From DATFVJ01 sp963851085 (GTDB taxonomy: Bacteria; Actinomycetota; Actinomycetes; Streptosporangiales; Streptosporangiaceae), in the NCBI GenBank assembly GCA_963851085.1, contig CAWKNX010000022.1:46050-110049 (forward strand): a stretch of DNA of 64,000 nt. The letters run 5' to 3'. Shown piece after piece: positions 35,068-43,567 of the stretch (positions are counted from its first letter, which is position 1; each line of letters opens with the position of its first letter). The notes below the pieces were generated by a model, which worked only from the letters and a program-made list of their open reading frames with translations, ran no database searches and was not told the origin of the DNA. The position numbers were made by a program, and so were the translations under genes.

Positions 35068-35907
35068 TCAGCTGTTCGAGCTTGCGGCGGCGCCAGCCGT
35101 GCGGGCAAGCCCGCCCAGCCGCTCCGCGCCGCCGTCGGCCGCGGTCAGCACCCATGGCCCGGCTGCCGTGATCGCGACCGTGTGCTCGAAATGCGCCGAC
35201 CATGATCCATCCGCGGTCACCACGGTCCAGTCATCGCCAAGCAGTTCGGTGGCATGCCCGCCCGCGGTCACCATCGGCTCGATGGCCAGTGCCATCCCCA
35301 CCTGGAGCAGGGGCCCGCGCCCGGGCGGGCCGTAGTTCGGGACGGACGGCGGCATGTGCATCTCGGTGCCAATGCCATGGCCCACGTATTCCTCGACGAT
35401 GCCGTACCCACGGCGCGATCGGACGCTGCCTTCGATGGCGTGGGAGATGTCGCTGAGCCGCAGGCCGGCTCTTGCCTGCGCGAGCCCCTGCCAGAGTGCC
35501 TCCTCGCACACCAGGAGCAGCCGGGACATCTCGTCGGAGATCTCGCCGACTCCCACCGTGAGCGCGGCATCCGCATGCCAGCCGTCCATGATCGCGCCAC
35601 AGTCGATCGAGACGACGGAACCCTCCCGCAGCCGTTTGGTGTCCCTGGGTATGCCGTGCACGATCTCCTCGTCCACCGACGTGCAGATGGTCGCGGGGAA
35701 CCCGTGGTAGCCCTTGAACGACGGGACGGCGCCGGCCGCGCGGATCCGCTCTTCGGCGAGCGCGTCAAGCTCCGCGGTGGTCACGCCTGGCTGTGCCGCG
35801 GCCGCCAGCGCCTGAAGTGTCTCCGCGACAAGAACGCCGGCCTCGCGCATCTTGGCGATCTGCGCCGGCGTCTTGAGCTGGATCGCCGGCTTATGGCTTC
35901 TCCACAC
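35068..35907 (-). CDS. map: Type I methionine aminopeptidase
   Basis: 279 residues from a GTG at 35907 that follows GGAGGGGG; the ATG-like frame start 12 codons earlier lacks support. Removes N-terminal Met. Metal ligands: the two Asp of DCGAIMDGWHADAA, His in YVGHGIG, Glu in AIEPMV and Glu in HFEHTVAIT, all present. The substrate His is in YHGFPATICTSVDEEIVHGIP. Canonical position after adk. Confidence 0.95.
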   Translation of the reverse strand: MWRSHKPAIQLKTPAQIAKMREAGVLVAETLQALAAAAQPGVTTAELDALAEERIRAAGAVPSFKGYHGFPATICTSVDEEIVHGIPRDTKRLREGSVVSIDCGAIMDGWHADAALTVGVGEISDEMSRLLLVCEEALWQGLAQARAGLRLSDISHAIEGSVRSRRGYGIVEEYVGHGIGTEMHMPPSVPNYGPPGRGPLLQVGMALAIEPMVTAGGHATELLGDDWTVVTADGSWSAHFEHTVAITAAGPWVLTAADGGAERLGGLARTAGAAASSNS

Positions 35908-35967
35908 AGATCCCCCTCCGTCCGGATTAGAGGGTACCCGCACGGGCCAGGCGCGGCGGCCACGCCC

Positions 35968-36621
35968 TCAGTTGACATAAGGCCGCAGCGCGCCGAGTGC
36001 CCGCGCGGTGACCTCCTCGACCGGGCCTGTCGCGTCGATGCCGAGCAAGATTCCCTCGTCCGCGTAGAAGGCGACCAGCGGCGAGGTCTGCTCCTGGTAC
36101 ACCTCGAGGCGGTGCCGGATCGTCGCTTCTCTGTCATCGTCGCGCTGGAAAAGCTCGCCACCGCAGTCGTCGCAGTCATCGTGACGCGCGGGCGGGTCGA
36201 AGAGCACGTGCCACACTCGCCCGCACCGGCGGCAGGTTCGCCTGCCCGACAGCCTGCGCACCACCTCGTCATCGTCCACGACGAGCTCGAGCACCAGTTC
36301 CAGCCGGGTGTCCCACTCGATGAGCATCTTCTTCAGCGTCTCGGCCTGCGGGACGTTCCTGGGGAACCCGTCGAGCAGGAAACCCTCCTGCGCGTCGTCC
36401 TCAGTCAGCCGGTCGCGCACCATCGCGATGGTCACCTGATCGGGCACCAGATCGCCCAGGTCCATGTACGCCTTCGCCTTGCGGCCGAGCGCCGTGCCGT
36501 TGCTGACGTTGTAACGAAATATGTCACCTGTCGAGATCTTCGGGATCGCCAGGTGCGAGGAGATGAACTGGGCCTGTGTCCCCTTGCCCGCACCGGGGGG
36601 CCCGACGAGGACGATGCGCAC
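35968..36621 (-). CDS. adk: Adenylate kinase, zinc-lid form
   Basis: 217 residues from a GTG at 36621 that shares one base with the secY stop (TAGTG). P-loop GPPGAGKGT is at 7-15, and the AMP-binding segments STGDIFR and LLDGFPRN are intact. The LID has a four-cysteine zinc site (Cys130, Cys133, Cys150, Cys153), typical of Gram-positive enzymes. Many mycobacterial adenylate kinases have a short lid, so this long form is worth noting. Coupled to secY. Confidence 0.96.
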   Translation of the reverse strand: MRIVLVGPPGAGKGTQAQFISSHLAIPKISTGDIFRYNVSNGTALGRKAKAYMDLGDLVPDQVTIAMVRDRLTEDDAQEGFLLDGFPRNVPQAETLKKMLIEWDTRLELVLELVVDDDEVVRRLSGRRTCRRCGRVWHVLFDPPARHDDCDDCGGELFQRDDDREATIRHRLEVYQEQTSPLVAFYADEGILLGIDATGPVEEVTARALGALRPYVN

Positions 36622-37931
36622 TACCGCAGGAAACCCTCATAATTACGCTGTTGCAGCTGGCTTTCGATCTGCTTCACCGTGTCCAGCCCGACTCCCACGG
36701 TGATGAGGATGCTCGTCCCGCCGAACGGGAACTGCGTGCTTGCGTTGACGAGCGCGAGCGCGATCATCGGTATCAGGGCGATGAGACCCAGGTAGGGTGC
36801 GCCCGCCGCGGTGAGCCGGGTCAGCACGTAGTCCAGATACTCGGCGGTGGGCCGGCCCGGCCGGATACCCGGAATGAAACCGCCGACCTTCTTCATGTTG
36901 TCGGCGACCTCCACGGGGTTGAAGGTGATCGCCACATAGAAGTAGGTGAAGAAGATGATCAGTGCGAAGAACGTGAGCATGTACAGCGGGTGATCGCTCT
37001 TGACGAGGTGGCCGTTGATCCAGTTCACCCAGCCGGTCGGATGGTTCGGATTACCGAGCAGTGACGCCGCGAGCTGTGGAATGTACAGCAGCGACGAGGC
37101 GAAGATGACCGGGATGACGCCGGCCTGGTTCACCTTCAGCGGGATATAGGTGGATGTGCCGCCATACATCCGGCGCCCCACCATGCGCTTGGCGTACTGC
37201 ACGGGAATGCGCCGCTGCGCCTGCTCCACGAATACGACACCGGCGATGATCGCGATTCCGATGACCACCACGAGACCGAGGACGAACGGGCCCTTGACCC
37301 GGCCGATATTGACCATCTCGCCCGGGAAGACCGCAATGACCTGCGTGAAAATCAGGATGGACATCCCGTTGCCGACGCCGCGGTCGGTGATCAGCTCACC
37401 CAGCCACATGATCACCGCCGTGCCCGCGGTCATGCAGATCACGATCGTGGCCTGGGTGAAGATCGACTCGTTCACCAACAGCGCGTTGGGGCAGTTGGTG
37501 AACAGCTTGCCGCTCCTGGCCAGCGCCACGATGCCGGTCGACTGGAGGATCGCCAGGCCGATGGTGAGGTACCTGGTGTACTGGGTGATCTTCGCCTGGC
37601 CGGCCTGGCCCTCTTCCTTCAGCGCCTCGAGGCGCGGGATCACCACGGTCAGGAGCTGCAAGATGATGCTCGCCGTGATGTAGGGCATGATGCCGAGCGC
37701 GAACACCGACAGCCGCAGCAGCGCGCCACCGCTGAACAGGTTCACCAGCTGATAGACGCCCGCCTGGCTGCTCGAGCCTTCCAGGCCAATGCACGCGCTG
37801 ATGGACTTCTCCGAGATACCCGGTGCGGGCAGCGCGGAGCCGAGCCGGAACACGGCAATGATGAAGAGCGTAAACAGCAGCTTCCTGCGCAGGTCAGGCG
37901 TCCGGAACGCCCGTATGAACGCGGTAAGCAT
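36621..37931 (-). CDS. secY: Protein translocase subunit SecY
   Basis: 436 residues from the ATG at 37931 (MLTAFIRAFRTPDLRRKLLFTL) with a GAGG site; upstream open frame is noncoding. Ten predicted transmembrane helices. Conserved pieces include FALGIMPYITASIILQLLTVVIP, KEEGQAGQAKITQYTRYLT, the cytoplasmic loop RRIPVQYAKRMVG and the helix-7 NQAGVIPVIFASSLL plug/pore-side motif, and GGFIPGIRPGRPTAEYL. Core of the Sec channel. Followed by adk with a one-base overlap. Confidence 0.98.
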   Translation of the reverse strand: MLTAFIRAFRTPDLRRKLLFTLFIIAVFRLGSALPAPGISEKSISACIGLEGSSSQAGVYQLVNLFSGGALLRLSVFALGIMPYITASIILQLLTVVIPRLEALKEEGQAGQAKITQYTRYLTIGLAILQSTGIVALARSGKLFTNCPNALLVNESIFTQATIVICMTAGTAVIMWLGELITDRGVGNGMSILIFTQVIAVFPGEMVNIGRVKGPFVLGLVVVIGIAIIAGVVFVEQAQRRIPVQYAKRMVGRRMYGGTSTYIPLKVNQAGVIPVIFASSLLYIPQLAASLLGNPNHPTGWVNWINGHLVKSDHPLYMLTFFALIIFFTYFYVAITFNPVEVADNMKKVGGFIPGIRPGRPTAEYLDYVLTRLTAAGAPYLGLIALIPMIALALVNASTQFPFGGTSILITVGVGLDTVKQIESQLQQRNYEGFLR

Positions 37932-38060
37932 GCGCCGTCCTCGAAGTGGTGGGTCAACGTATTCGGCCGCGCTCGCGGCGTAGTGTATTCGCTGCACTCT
38001 AACAGGCGCCAGCCAGAATACCGATACCGCGGCTACGCGCGGCCGGCCCGCCGGCGCCGG

Positions 38061-38888
38061 TCAGACCTCGGTGGCGCTCCCGCCCGCCGCTGTGATCTTC
38101 TCCTTGGCTGAAGCGGAGAACGCGTGCGCGGTCACGCGGAGCGCGATGCCCACCTCTCCGGTGCCGAGCACCTTGACCAGCTCACCCTTGCGCACGGCAC
38201 CCCTGGCGGCCAGGTCGTCCGGGGTCACCTCGCCGCCCTGCGGATAGAGCGCGGCCAGCCGATCCAGGTTCACGACCTGATAGGTGGTCTTGAACCTGAG
38301 GTTGGAGAAGCCCCGCTGCTTCGGCACCCGGCGGTGCAGCGGCATCTGGCCACCTTCGAACCGCGTCGGCACGGTGCCACGGGCCTTGGTGCCCTTGGTG
38401 CCACGCCCGGCGGTCTTGCCCTTGGATGCCTCACCGCGCCCGACCCGGGTCTTCGCGCGGTGCGCGCCGGGCGCCGGGCGCAGGTGGTGAAGTTTCAGGC
38501 GGGCCCGCCCGGACACCGCGGTGTCGTCGGCAGGCTCAGCGGTATCGTCCGCCGCGTCCGGCCGCCGCGCCGCTGCCGTGGCGCTCGCCTTCGGCTCGGC
38601 GGGTGCCGCACCGGTCTCCTCCTCGCCGCCCTCCGGGGCGGCGGCGCCGGCGGCGGCTGGCGCGTCAGTGCCGTCCGCGGCTTCGCCCGCTGCCGCACCG
38701 GCGGCGGCGTTCACCTCGGCTCGCGGCTCGGCGGGCACGTCGGCCGGATCGTTTTCCTCATCCGCCTGCCCGGCCGTGGCCGACGGCTTGGCGGGCGCCT
38801 CGCCGGCACCGTCCCCAGGCTCGCCCGACAGCGCGGTCGTAGGCGGCTCGGACGGCGCCGTCGGCGCCGTCTCGTCAGCGTCTGCCAT
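38061..38888 (-). CDS. rplO: 50S ribosomal protein L15 with 123-residue N-terminal extension
   Basis: 275 residues read from an ATG two bases after the rpmD stop. The L15 core begins at about residue 128 (LKLHHLRPAPGAHRAKTRVGRGEASKGKTAGRGTKG) and is normal. Residues 1-123 are an Ala/Glu/Asp/Pro-rich acidic region with GEAP, AAGAAA and EEETG runs. A GTG (VSGRARLKL..., about residue 124) could start a normal-length L15, so the extension may instead be a separate reading or leader. Its codon use and position right after rpmD favour a real extension. Confidence 0.9.
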   Translation of the reverse strand: MADADETAPTAPSEPPTTALSGEPGDGAGEAPAKPSATAGQADEENDPADVPAEPRAEVNAAAGAAAGEAADGTDAPAAAGAAAPEGGEEETGAAPAEPKASATAAARRPDAADDTAEPADDTAVSGRARLKLHHLRPAPGAHRAKTRVGRGEASKGKTAGRGTKGTKARGTVPTRFEGGQMPLHRRVPKQRGFSNLRFKTTYQVVNLDRLAALYPQGGEVTPDDLAARGAVRKGELVKVLGTGEVGIALRVTAHAFSASAKEKITAAGGSATEV

Positions 38889-38890
38889 GT

Positions 38891-39073
38891 TCAGTCGACC
38901 TCCTCGACGGCCACCAGGTGGCGCACCGTCTGGATCATGCCGCGGATCTCGGGCCTGTCTTCCTTGACGACCACGTCACGGATCCGCTTCAGCCCGAGCG
39001 AGCGCAGCGACTCCCGCTGCACCCGCGTGCCGCCGATCTTGGAACGGGTCTGGGTGACCTTCAATCGTGCCAT
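38891..39073 (-). CDS. rpmD: 50S ribosomal protein L30
   Basis: 60 residues (MARLKVTQTRSKIGGTRVQRESLRSLGLKRI...), usual bacterial length. The start region, including the GGGAGCTGACGA ribosome binding site and first eight codons, is duplicated 72 bases upstream as a micro-ORF. Followed two bases later by rplO. Confidence 0.96.
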   Translation of the reverse strand: MARLKVTQTRSKIGGTRVQRESLRSLGLKRIRDVVVKEDRPEIRGMIQTVRHLVAVEEVD

Positions 39074-39076
39074 TCG

Positions 39077-39145
39077 TCAGCTCCCGCTCAGGTTGCCGGT
39101 TCCGTTACTCGCCGCAGCGGCGTGAGTGACCTTCAACGGTGCCAT
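39077..39145 (-). other. 22-codon micro-ORF duplicating the start of rpmD
   Basis: MAPLKVTHAAAASNGTGNLSGS then TGA, three bases before the rpmD ATG. The leader GAGAGCTGACGA, ATG and next codons match the rpmD start with four mismatches in 36 bases, so this is a tandem duplication of the rpmD 5' end. It has its own ribosome binding site and may be translated as a leader peptide. Confidence 0.75.
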
Positions 39146-39166
39146 TCGTCAGCTCTCACTCCGCGG

Positions 39167-39766
39167 CTAGTTGTTCGCCGCAGCGGCGCGGGCGCGGAGC
39201 ATCGCCGCGGGGGCGACGTCCTCCAGGGCGAGTCCGCGCTTCGCCGCGATCTCCTCGGGGCGGTTCAGGCCCTTGAGCGCGGCGACGGTCGCGTGCACGA
39301 CGTTGATCGGGTTGGACGACCCGAGCGACCGTGAGAGCACGTCGTGAACCCCGGCACACTCAAGCACGGCACGGACCGGGCCGCCGGCGATGACGCCGGT
39401 ACCCGGGCTGGCCGGCTTGAGCAGCACGACACCTGCCGCTTCTTCGCCCTGCACCGTGTGCGGGATGGTCCCGGCGATGCGGGGCACCTTGAAGAAGTGT
39501 TTCTTGGCTTCTTCGACGCCCTTGGCGATCGCCGCTGGCACCTCTTTGGCCTTGCCGTACCCGACGCCGACCATGCCGTTGCCGTCGCCGACCACGACAA
39601 GCGCGGTGAAGCTGAAGCGCCGGCCGCCCTTGACGACCTTGGCGACCCGGTTGATGGCCACCACTCGCTCGAGGTAGGCGGCCTGCTTGTCGGCGGCGCC
39701 GCCGCGGCGGTCGTCGCGGCGGTCTCGGCGCTCACCGCCGGCGCCGCGCCGCGGAGCTGCTGCCAT
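39167..39766 (-). CDS. rpsE: 30S ribosomal protein S5
   Basis: 199 residues. The dsRNA-binding domain (LERVVAINRVAKVVKGGRRFSFTALVVVGDGNGMVGVGYGKAKEVPAAIAKG) and the C-terminal domain (GTGVIAGGPVRAVLECAGVHDVLSRSLGSSNPINVVHATVAALKGL) are complete. The N-terminal 25 residues are basic/Gly-rich (RRGAGGERRDRRDDRRGG), as in many actinomycetes. Confidence 0.97.
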   Translation of the reverse strand: MAAAPRRGAGGERRDRRDDRRGGAADKQAAYLERVVAINRVAKVVKGGRRFSFTALVVVGDGNGMVGVGYGKAKEVPAAIAKGVEEAKKHFFKVPRIAGTIPHTVQGEEAAGVVLLKPASPGTGVIAGGPVRAVLECAGVHDVLSRSLGSSNPINVVHATVAALKGLNRPEEIAAKRGLALEDVAPAAMLRARAAAANN

Positions 39767-39798
39767 TACTGGTTCCTCATCTCGTCTGTTCGTCTCAT

Positions 39799-40194
39799 CT
39801 AGAGGGCCAGACCGCCCTCACGTGCGCCATCGGCAAGTGCCGCGACGCGGCCGTGATACTTGTAGCCAGCGCGGTCGAACACCACGCTGGTGATGCCAGC
39901 GCTGATGGCGCGCTCGGCCAGGAGCTGGCCAACCCGCTGAGCCTTCGCCGTCTTGTCACCCTCGGCGCCGCGGATGCTCTCGTCGAGGGTGGACGCCGCC
40001 ACGAGGGTGCGGCCCGCCGTGTCGTCGACCAGCTGGGCCACGATGTGGCGCGCAGAACGGCTGATGACCAGGCGCGGCCTCGCCGGCGCGCCGCTGACCC
40101 TTTTGCGTACCCGAAGGTGCCGGCGGGTGCGCGCCGCGGTCCGCACCGACGTGCGCCTGCCTGCGCGCTTCTTGCGCGTAATGCCGCCAGCCAT
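39799..40194 (-). CDS. rplR: 50S ribosomal protein L18
   Basis: 131 residues. RRHLRVRKRVSGAPARPRLVISRSARHIVAQLVDD and the end VVFDRAGYKYHGRVAALADGAREGGL are canonical; it binds 5S rRNA. Two bases after rplF. Confidence 0.97.
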   Translation of the reverse strand: MAGGITRKKRAGRRTSVRTAARTRRHLRVRKRVSGAPARPRLVISRSARHIVAQLVDDTAGRTLVAASTLDESIRGAEGDKTAKAQRVGQLLAERAISAGITSVVFDRAGYKYHGRVAALADGAREGGLAL

Positions 40195-40196
40195 CC

Positions 40197-40733
40197 TTAC
40201 TTCCCAGCCTTTCCGACCTTGCGGCGGATCTGCTCGCCTTGGTACCGCACGCCCTTGCCCTTGTAGGGGTCGGGCTTACGGAGTTTACGTATGTTGGCCG
40301 CCACCTCGCCGACCTGCTGCTTGTCGATCCCCTCGACCGTCAGCCTGGTGGGCGTCTCGACCGTGAACTTGATCCCGTCCGGCGGTACCACCGGGACCGG
40401 GTGGCTGTAGCCGAGAGCGAACTCCAGGTTGGCGCCCCTGGCCTGAACCCGGTAGCCGACGCCGACGATCTCCAGGGTCTTGCGGTAGCCCTGGGTGACG
40501 CCCGTCACCATGTTGGCGATCAGCGTCCTCGAGAGGCCGTGCAGTGCCCGGTTCGTCCCCTCGTCGTCCGGCCTGGTGACGGTGACAACACCATCACTTT
40601 GCGCCACCGCGATCGGTGGGGCGACGTTGTGGCTCAGGGTACCCTTGGGGCCCTTGACCGTGACCAGCCGTCCGTCGATTGTGACCTCGACACCGCTCGG
40701 CACCTGGATCGGCAGCCGTCCAATGCGTGACAT
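40197..40733 (-). CDS. rplF: 50S ribosomal protein L6
   Basis: 178 residues (MSRIGRLPIQVPSGVEVTIDG), canonical length. The C-terminal repeat with VGVGYRVQARGANLEFALGYSHPV and RKPDPYKGKGVRYQGEQIRRKVGK is complete. Usual position between rpsH and rplR. Confidence 0.98.
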   Translation of the reverse strand: MSRIGRLPIQVPSGVEVTIDGRLVTVKGPKGTLSHNVAPPIAVAQSDGVVTVTRPDDEGTNRALHGLSRTLIANMVTGVTQGYRKTLEIVGVGYRVQARGANLEFALGYSHPVPVVPPDGIKFTVETPTRLTVEGIDKQQVGEVAANIRKLRKPDPYKGKGVRYQGEQIRRKVGKAGK

Positions 40734-40745
40734 CGCTGCTTCTCC

Positions 40746-41144
40746 TTACCAGACGAAGGCGAGGACTTCCCCGCCCACGCCACGCTTCTTGGCCTGCCGG
40801 TCGGTCATCAGGCCGCCCGATGTCGAGATGATCGCGATTCCCAGGCCGCCGAGCACGCGGGGCAGGCCATCCTTCTTGGCGTACACCCGAAGGCCCGGCT
40901 TGGATACGCGCTTCATCCCGGCGATCGACCGCTCGCGTGACGGCCCGAACTTCAGGGCGACCACGAGGTTCCTGCCGACCTCGGCATCCTCGACACGCCA
41001 ACCGGCGATGTAGCCCTCCTGCTGGAGGATCTCGGCGATGTGTACCTTGATCCTTGAGTACGGCATCCCCACAGTGTCGTGATATGCCGCGTTGGCGTTC
41101 CGCAGACGGGTCAGCATGTCTGCGATCGGGTCGGTCATCGTCAT
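40746..41144 (-). CDS. rpsH: 30S ribosomal protein S8
   Basis: 132 residues from MTMTDPIADMLTRLRNANAAYHD at 41144, after GGAGGG; the extra 17 codons upstream are not supported. The end GGLGIAIISTSGGLMTDRQAKKRGVGGEVLAFVW is canonical. The 209-bp gap to rpsN contains a tight palindrome GGGTGCGGTCGCACCC (41217-41232) and no gene. Confidence 0.97.
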   Translation of the reverse strand: MTMTDPIADMLTRLRNANAAYHDTVGMPYSRIKVHIAEILQQEGYIAGWRVEDAEVGRNLVVALKFGPSRERSIAGMKRVSKPGLRVYAKKDGLPRVLGGLGIAIISTSGGLMTDRQAKKRGVGGEVLAFVW

Positions 41145-41353
41145 GGCCTGGTGGCCCTCCTCGCTGCGGTTTCCCTGGTTCCAGTGGCTGGACACCGGGA
41201 CCTACGGCGTGGTCGGTGGGTGCGGTCGCACCCAGGGTGGTCATCATTCGGTTGATCGTCTTGGGTAGTGGGCTGGCACCGGCTGGCACTGCCAGGCACC
41301 GCCGCTCTGCGTCGCCTCGAGACCAGTGGGCGGTGGGGCGGCCAGCCCTGCCG

Positions 41354-41539
41354 TCACCAGCTGGACTTGGTGATGCCAGGCAATTCGCCGCGGTGCGCCA
41401 TCTCGCGGAAGCAAATGCGGCACAGCCCGAACCTCCGGTACACGGCACGCGGGCGCCCACAGCGGGAGCACCTGGTATAGGCCCGCACCTTGAACTTCGG
41501 CGTCCGCTTCGCCTTCGCGATCAGCGACTTCTTCGCCAC
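41354..41539 (-). CDS. rpsN: 30S ribosomal protein S14, zinc-binding type Z
   Basis: 61 residues, the short type Z form. Zinc cysteines Cys24, Cys27, Cys40, Cys43 (TRCSRCGRP ... LCRICFREMAHRGELPGITKSSW). Two bases after rplE. A longer zinc-free S14 paralogue, if any, is not in the window. Confidence 0.98.
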   Translation of the reverse strand: MAKKSLIAKAKRTPKFKVRAYTRCSRCGRPRAVYRRFGLCRICFREMAHRGELPGITKSSW

Positions 41540-41541
41540 GG

Positions 41542-42138
41542 TCAGCTCTCCTTGAACGGGAATCCGAGCCGCCGCAGCAGCGAGCGGCCCTCGTCATCTA
41601 CGGTGGCGGTGGTCACGACGGTGATGTCCATGCCACGCTGCCTGTCCACCTGGTCCGGGTTGATCTCATGGAACATGAGCTGCTCGTTCAGGCCGAACGT
41701 GTAGTTGCCCCGGCCATCGAACTGCCGGTCGGACAGACCGCGGAAGTCACGGATCCGGGGCAGTGCGATGGTGAGCAGCCGGTCGCAGAACTCCCACATC
41801 CGGTCACCGCGCAGCGTCACGTGCGCACCGATGGGCATCCCCTCGCGCAGCTTGAATTGCGCGATCGACCTCTTCGCACGGGCGATCGCGGGCTTCTGGC
41901 CGGTGATCACTGCCAGGTCGCGCACGGCGCCGTCGATCAGCTTCGCGTCTCTCGCGGCCTCGCCGACGCCCATGTTGACCACGATCTTGATCAGCCTGGG
42001 CACCTGCATGACGTTGCTGTAGCCGAACTCGCTGCGCAGCGCGGGCGCGATCTCCTCGCTGTACCGGACCTTGAGCCGCGGTGCTGGGGGTACGGCCGCG
42101 GCCTCGGCGGCAGGCGCTTCCTTCGTCGGTGCTGCCAT
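41542..42138 (-). CDS. rplE: 50S ribosomal protein L5
   Basis: 198 residues. An about 20-residue Ala/Pro/Glu-rich lead (MAAPTKEAPAAEAAAVPPAP) precedes the core LKVRYSEEIAPALRSEFGYSNVMQVPRLIKIVVNMGVGEAARD. The loop KPAIARAKRSIAQFKLREGMPIGAHVTLRG and the end DITVVTTATVDDEGRSLLRRLGFPF are canonical. Binds 5S rRNA. The ATG shares one base with the rplX stop. Confidence 0.97.
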   Translation of the reverse strand: MAAPTKEAPAAEAAAVPPAPRLKVRYSEEIAPALRSEFGYSNVMQVPRLIKIVVNMGVGEAARDAKLIDGAVRDLAVITGQKPAIARAKRSIAQFKLREGMPIGAHVTLRGDRMWEFCDRLLTIALPRIRDFRGLSDRQFDGRGNYTFGLNEQLMFHEINPDQVDRQRGMDITVVTTATVDDEGRSLLRRLGFPFKES

Positions 42139-42503
42139 CAGATGTCCTTACCGCCAGGGCGGGTAACGCGGATCTTGTTGCCCGCGTCATCGAGCCGGTA
42201 GCCGAGGCGAGCGGGTTGCTTGGTATCCGGGTCGAGGATCTGCACGTTGCTCACGTCGAGCGGGGCCTCCTGATTGACGATGCCGCCCTGCTTGGAACCA
42301 CGTGGGCCCTGGTGCGTCACCTTCGTGTTCTTCTTGATCATGTTCACGCCCTCGACAACGACCTTCTGCCGTGCCGGGTAGGCCGCGATGACCTGCCCCT
42401 CACGGCCGCGGTCCTTGCCGGCGACGACGACGACGCGGTCACCCTTCTTGATCTTCATCTTGGGCAACTTCGCCGGCTTCTGGTTCCGGGCCTGCTTCGC
42501 CAT
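42138..42503 (-). CDS. rplX: 50S ribosomal protein L24
   Basis: 121 residues starting at the ATG at 42503, which overlaps the rplN stop (TGATG); a GTG one codon earlier is possible. KOW motif KIKKGDRVVVVAGKDRGREGQVIAAYPARQKVVVEGVNMIKKNTK and the downstream GGIVNQEAPLDVSNVQILDP are canonical. The last residue region overlaps the rplE start. Confidence 0.97.
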   Translation of the reverse strand: MAKQARNQKPAKLPKMKIKKGDRVVVVAGKDRGREGQVIAAYPARQKVVVEGVNMIKKNTKVTHQGPRGSKQGGIVNQEAPLDVSNVQILDPDTKQPARLGYRLDDAGNKIRVTRPGGKDI

Positions 42504-42871
42504 CACAACACCTCCGGGGCGAGCGAGATGATGCGCATGAAGCGCTTCTCGCGCAACTCGCGGCCCACCGGGCCGAAGATGCGCGTCCCCCGCGGGTCGC
42601 CACCATCTCTGATAAGCACCGCGGCGTTCTCGTCGAAGCGGATGTAGGAGCCGTCGCTGCGGCGGCGCTCCTTGCGGGTACGCACGACCACGGCCTTGAC
42701 CACGTCACCCTTTTTCACGCCCGCACCGGGCAGGGCGTCCTTGACGGTCGCCACGATGACGTCGCCGATGCCCGCGTAGCGCCGACCCGACCCGCCGAGA
42801 ACCCGGATGCACAGAATCTCCTTCGCACCCGTGTTGTCGGCGACTCTAAGTCGCGACTCCTGCTGGATCAC
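42503..42871 (-). CDS. rplN: 50S ribosomal protein L14
   Basis: 122 residues from a GTG at 42871 (VIQQESRLRVADNTGAKEILCIRVLGGS), exact usual length. IGDVIVATVKDALPGAGVKKGDVVKAVVVRTRKE and the end FGPVGRELREKRFMRIISLAPEVL are canonical. The open frame further upstream is shadow. Confidence 0.98.
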   Translation of the reverse strand: MIQQESRLRVADNTGAKEILCIRVLGGSGRRYAGIGDVIVATVKDALPGAGVKKGDVVKAVVVRTRKERRRSDGSYIRFDENAAVLIRDGGDPRGTRIFGPVGRELREKRFMRIISLAPEVL

Positions 42872-42926
42872 GTCAACTCCTGCTTCATCACGCCGGCCAC
42901 GCCGAAGGCCTGGCGGGTCTTGGGAT

Positions 42927-43214
42927 CTACTTCGCCTTCTCCAGGATCTCCGCGACACGCCACCGCTTGGTCGCGGAGGTCGGCCGGGTCTCCATCAACA
43001 GCACACGATCACCCACGCCACACACGTTGGCCTCGTCGTGCGCCCGGTACTTCTTGGTACGGCGGATGACCTTGCCGTACTTCGGGTGCATCACCCTGTC
43101 TTCGACTATCACGACGACGGTCTTGTCCATCTTGTCGCTGACGACGTAGCCCTCACGTGCCTTGCGATAGCCACGCGCCTGCACCGCAGCGGCCGTCTCC
43201 TGCTGCTCACTCAT
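42927..43214 (-). CDS. rpsQ: 30S ribosomal protein S17
   Basis: 95 residues from MSEQQETAAAVQARGYRKAREGYVVSDKMDKTVVV at 43214, eight bases inside the end of rpmC. OB-fold blocks RTKKYRAHDEANVCGVGDRVLLMETRPTSATKRWRV are canonical. Confidence 0.97.
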   Translation of the reverse strand: MSEQQETAAAVQARGYRKAREGYVVSDKMDKTVVVIVEDRVMHPKYGKVIRRTKKYRAHDEANVCGVGDRVLLMETRPTSATKRWRVAEILEKAK

Positions 43215-43491
43215 TGCCCGGCTCCTCTGCCGTGGTGTCACCCGACTGCTCCGCCGGGGTGTCGCCCGGCTCCTCGACCAAGGTGACGATGCCAAGCTCG
43301 CGCTCCCGCATCACCGTGTAGATGCGCGCGATCTCCTTGCGGACGCCGTGCAGCCTGCCGTGGCTCTCCAGCTGGCCAGTGGCAGCCTGGAAGCGGAGAT
43401 TGAACAGCTCTTCCTTCGCTTCCCGCAGCTTGCTGACGAGCTGGTCTTCTGTCGACGTCCGCAGATCGGCGGCGGTAAGGCCCTTCGCCAT
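43207..43491 (-). CDS. rpmC: 50S ribosomal protein L29 with acidic C-terminal tail
   Basis: 94 residues from the ATG at 43491, which overlaps the stop of the preceding micro-ORF (TGATG). The core LRTSTEDQLVSKLREAKEELFNLRFQAATGQLESHGRLHGVRKEIARIYTVMRERE is normal. The last about 25 residues (VEEPGDTPAEQSGDTTAEEPGNE) are an acidic imperfect repeat absent from E. coli L29. Its end overlaps rpsQ. Confidence 0.96.
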   Translation of the reverse strand: MAKGLTAADLRTSTEDQLVSKLREAKEELFNLRFQAATGQLESHGRLHGVRKEIARIYTVMRERELGIVTLVEEPGDTPAEQSGDTTAEEPGNE

Positions 43492-43559
43492 CACGCCTCA
43501 CCCACTTCACGTTTGACGAACTTGCAGCTCAGTCGGCACAGCATAGGGAGCTTGTGCAT
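43491..43559 (-). other. 22-codon micro-ORF duplicating the end of rplP
   Basis: ATG CAC AAG start, encoding MHKLPMLCRLSCKFVKREVG then EA and TGA. The rplP tail is MHKLPMKCKFVKREVGEA, so this is a tandem duplicate of the last 18 codons with a 12-base insertion. It keeps the TGATG junction and so lies translationally between rplP and rpmC. It can be read as a coupled leader for rpmC. Confidence 0.8.
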
Positions 43560-43567
43560 CCCTGTCA

